Assembly: GCA_050257395.1 (NCBI GenBank)
Contig: JBLMWU010000026.1
Location: 1-49,647, forward strand
DNA from: JAIRTY01 sp050257395
Lineage (GTDB): Bacteria; Actinomycetota; Actinomycetes; Streptosporangiales; Streptosporangiaceae
Length of the DNA stretch: 49,647 nt
Direction: 5' to 3'
Below are positions 47,478-49,647 of the stretch, piece after piece. The notes beneath the pieces were generated by a model. It saw only the letters and a list, made by a program, of their open reading frames with translations. It made no database searches and had not been told where the DNA came from. Position 1 is the stretch's first letter; the number at the start of each line of letters is the position of its first letter. A program made the position numbers and the translations under genes.

Positions 47478-49342
47478 TCCGCCGGTACCTGATCCTGCTG
47501 GCGGCGCTCGCGGCGGCCCGGCTGCTGGCGCGGCTGGCGAAGACGGCGCTGGCGGTGGCGGTGCTGGCCGCGGCCGCCCCGGTCAGCCTGGCCGCCGCGG
47601 TGGCGTTCACGCTGGCCTGGCGGCGCGGCTGGCCACCCGGGCGGCTCTACCGGGCCGCGCTGTGCTGCCTGCCGATGGTCGCGGTGTGGCTGGCCGCCAC
47701 CGCGCTGGCGGGCCGGTCCTGGCTGGCGGTGGCCGCCGCGCCCGCGCACGCCTGGCTGGCCATGTGGCATCAGGCCGCTGCCGGGTCGGTGGCACTGGCG
47801 GCCGTCACCGTCGCGCCGCCCGCGGTGCCGCTCGGGTTCCTCGCCGCGGGCCTCGCCTGGTCGCGGCGGCTCGCGGTGATGCAGGCGGGCGCGGCCGGCC
47901 TGTCCCCCGGCTCGGCGGTGGCGTTCGACCGGCGGCAGTGGCGTCATCAGGTGCGCGCGGCCCGCGCCCGGATCGCCGCGCCGGGAGCCGTCCCGCTGCT
48001 GTCCGCGGGTGGCGCCGTCGTGCCCGGCGCTGTGATCCGGGCGGTGCGGCACCCGGCCGGGCCGCTGGCCCTGCTCCCCTACCAGCGGCTGCGTTCCCAC
48101 CAGGTGGTGATCGGCACCACCGGCACCGGCAAGACCACGCTGCTGCTGCGGCTGTGGGCCGGCTTCCTGGCGCGCGGGCTGCAGCGGCACGCGGCCGGCG
48201 CCGGGGCGCGGCCGCTGCTGGTGGTGCTGGACTGCAAGGGCGGGGCGGACTCGCGCCGGGTCGCTGACCGGGCGCGCCGGGTACTGCGCGAGGCGGGCGC
48301 CCGCGCCACCGCCGTGTGGCCGGACGAGGCGACGCTGTCCCTGTGGGCGCTGCCGCCCGGCCAGCTCGTGACCACCCTCACCGACATGATCGAGCACGGC
48401 AGCGGGGCCGCAGCCTATTACGCGGACGTGCTGGAGGCCGTGGTGGCGCTGGCGGTGGGCGCGCCCGGCGGGCCGCCCGGCAGCGCGGCGGAGTTCCTGG
48501 CCCGGCTGGACGCAGGCTGGCTGGCGGCGGCCTACGCCGGCAGCGGCCGGGCCGGCGACGCGGACCTGCTGCGGTCCGCGTCCGGGCACATCACCGATGT
48601 CGCCCTGCGCTTCCGCACGCTGCTGCGCCGGCTGGGCAGCGGGCTGGACGGGCCGGGCGGCTTCGCCGACGCGGACGCCTGGTACTGCATCCTGGAGGGC
48701 ACCGATGAGGTGCCGGTGGCCGAGGCGCAGGCCCGCGCGCTGGTGGACCTGCTGGCCGGCTACGCCGCCCGCGGCGGCGGCCGGCACCGGGAGATCCTGC
48801 TGGCGGTGGACGAGTTCAGCGCCGTGTCCCGGCGGCTGCCGATCTGGCAGCTGTACGAACGGGCCCGCTCGCTGGGCCTGGCCGTCCAGGTGTCGGCGCA
48901 GTCCTGGCAGGGGCTGGCGGCGGGCGAGGACGAGCGGTACCGGATCGCCGCGACCGCGGAGGGCGGCATCTGGCTGCTGCGCACCCCGCACCCGGAGCCG
49001 GTGACCGCGCTGGCCGGGCGCAGGCAGGTGACCGGAACCACCCGCCGGCTGCTCGGCACCGGGCGGTGGGGCAGGGAGGGGTCTTCCCGCACCCGCGAGG
49101 TGCCGGTGGCCGATCCGGAGCTGGTCCGGGCGCTGGATGTCGGCCAGGCCGCCTACCTCTACCGGGGCGGTGTGACGTTCATCCAGGTCAAACGGGTGGT
49201 GGCTGCCCCCGCCGCGCTCAGCCCGGCGCAGGCCCCGGCGGCGCGGCCAGCTGCGCCCGCGCCGTCCGCCCCGCCCGCGCGGGCGGGCCTGCCGGATGCC
49301 GGGCCCTTCCTGGACGAGGTCTTCGGCGAGGCACCGGCATGA
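47474..49342 (+). CDS. VirD4/TraG/FtsK-like membrane ATPase (DNA transfer type)
   Basis: This is a membrane-anchored P-loop ATPase of 622 residues. Two to three hydrophobic segments occupy about residues 5-150. The motor domain has Walker A GTTGTGKTTLLL near 213-224, LLVVLDCKGGADS near 250, Walker B EILLAVDEFSAVS near 438 and a sensor-like QVSAQSWQGLA near 475. The order and the Asp-Cys-Lys-Gly strand are typical of HerA/VirD4-like DNA-transfer ATPases on actinobacterial elements. ATG 47474 overlaps the upstream stop, and its own stop overlaps the J-domain start, so the three are co-translated. The C-terminus is Pro/Ala-rich with a short acidic end. Confidence 0.87.
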   Translation: MIRRYLILLAALAAARLLARLAKTALAVAVLAAAAPVSLAAAVAFTLAWRRGWPPGRLYRAALCCLPMVAVWLAATALAGRSWLAVAAAPAHAWLAMWHQAAAGSVALAAVTVAPPAVPLGFLAAGLAWSRRLAVMQAGAAGLSPGSAVAFDRRQWRHQVRAARARIAAPGAVPLLSAGGAVVPGAVIRAVRHPAGPLALLPYQRLRSHQVVIGTTGTGKTTLLLRLWAGFLARGLQRHAAGAGARPLLVVLDCKGGADSRRVADRARRVLREAGARATAVWPDEATLSLWALPPGQLVTTLTDMIEHGSGAAAYYADVLEAVVALAVGAPGGPPGSAAEFLARLDAGWLAAAYAGSGRAGDADLLRSASGHITDVALRFRTLLRRLGSGLDGPGGFADADAWYCILEGTDEVPVAEAQARALVDLLAGYAARGGGRHREILLAVDEFSAVSRRLPIWQLYERARSLGLAVQVSAQSWQGLAAGEDERYRIAATAEGGIWLLRTPHPEPVTALAGRRQVTGTTRRLLGTGRWGREGSSRTREVPVADPELVRALDVGQAAYLYRGGVTFIQVKRVVAAPAALSPAQAPAARPAAPAPSAPPARAGLPDAGPFLDEVFGEAPA

Positions 49343-49647
49343 CCCCGCCCGACCCGTTCGCCGCGCTGGGGCTGCCCGCCCGGGCGGACGTGACCGGCGA
49401 CGATGTCCGGGCCGCCTGGCGCCGCATCGCCGCGGCCACCCACCCCGACCGCGCCGACGGCGGCGATCCCGCCCGGTTCGCCGCGGCGGCATCGGCGTAC
49501 AGCGTGCTTCGCACCGCCACCGGGCGCGGCGAGGCGCTGGCCGACCTGGCCGGGGCGCACCGCCGGGCCTGGCCGGGCCGCCGGGCCGGGCGGGTCTCCC
49601 GGGCGGGGCGGGCACGCGGGGCCCGGGCCGGCCTGGCCGGCCGGGCG
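49339..49647 (+). CDS. J-domain protein (5' part, runs off window)
   Basis: The first 103 residues are visible. A DnaJ-type J domain opens directly: PPDPFAALGLPARADVTGDD, helix II VRAAWRRIAAATHPDR with the essential HPD tripeptide, and helix III ARFAAAASAYSVLRTA. J proteins stimulate the ATPase of DnaK. The following sequence turns Arg/Gly-rich (RRAGRVSRAGRARGARAG). No Gly/Phe or zinc region is visible, so it is not DnaJ itself. ATG 49339 overlaps the stop of the transfer ATPase. Confidence 0.85.
   Translation, partial: MTPPDPFAALGLPARADVTGDDVRAAWRRIAAATHPDRADGGDPARFAAAASAYSVLRTATGRGEALADLAGAHRRAWPGRRAGRVSRAGRARGARAGLAGRA

Noticed and set aside
47297..49615. A 772-codon minus-strand frame opposite the transfer ATPase
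   Set aside because: The translation is Arg/Pro/Gly-rich without motifs, whereas the plus strand has intact Walker motifs.

Overview
The window is very GC-rich chromosomal DNA from a mycelial or mycobacteria-like actinomycete. The pointers are a Pup-proteasome locus (dop, arc/mpa) beside trmI, actinobacterial families (DUF3040, DUF3145, replication-relaxation, Rv2578c-type radical SAM, WYL), frequent GTG starts, and many leaderless promoters with a TANNNT box 6-8 nt before the start codon. It carries menF, menD, menC and menE, so it uses the classical menaquinone route rather than the futalosine route of Streptomyces. I cannot name the genus. No rRNA, tRNA, insertion sequence or CRISPR array was seen.

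Layout: 1-4964 (minus) holds dop (cut by the window edge), the proteasomal ATPase arc, trmI and an M50 site-2 protease. A RecB-like nuclease with a repeat tail diverges from them at 5076. 6193-8685 is a PadR-controlled drug-export ABC pair, with matching operator-like palindromes before the regulator and before the transporter. 8729-15800 has an MBL hydrolase, a four-gene minus-strand operon encoding two ABC exporters, a divergent DesK/LiaS-type two-component system and a PhzF-like enzyme. 15811-26972 is a mixed metabolic and cell-envelope stretch: SDR, gamma-glutamyltransferase, two lipoproteins, DUF885 and S33 peptidases, a small membrane protein, a DHA2 MFS pump, a secreted Cys-rich protein, an FmdB zinc ribbon and a siderophore-interacting flavoprotein.

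27114-34054 has several unknowns, a translationally coupled CHAD-ParA pair, an epoxide hydrolase divergent from a WYL regulator, and a DUF3040 membrane protein. At 34203 lies the most striking gene: a radical SAM protein of the Rv2578c/SplB-like family, interrupted by a complete 340-residue intein with a LAGLIDADG endonuclease. The intein is inserted exactly between the second and third cysteines of the iron-sulfur motif. Its promoter is overlaid by two LexA/SOS-type palindromes 21 bp apart. Menaquinone genes follow (36371-41764), then a SigA/HrdB-type sigma factor with a strong terminator, a radical SAM/SPASM enzyme, a nucleoside hydrolase and DUF3145.

The right end (46497-49647) is a tightly overlapping operon of a replication-relaxation protein, a VirD4/FtsK-like membrane ATPase and a J-domain protein cut by the window edge. 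It looks like the edge of an integrated conjugative or plasmid-derived element. The main candidates for undescribed biology are the SOS-controlled intein-gated radical SAM enzyme, the ParA-CHAD pair (possibly a polyphosphate-granule positioning system), and two unrelated post-stop tandem repeats that each place TGA in all three frames.
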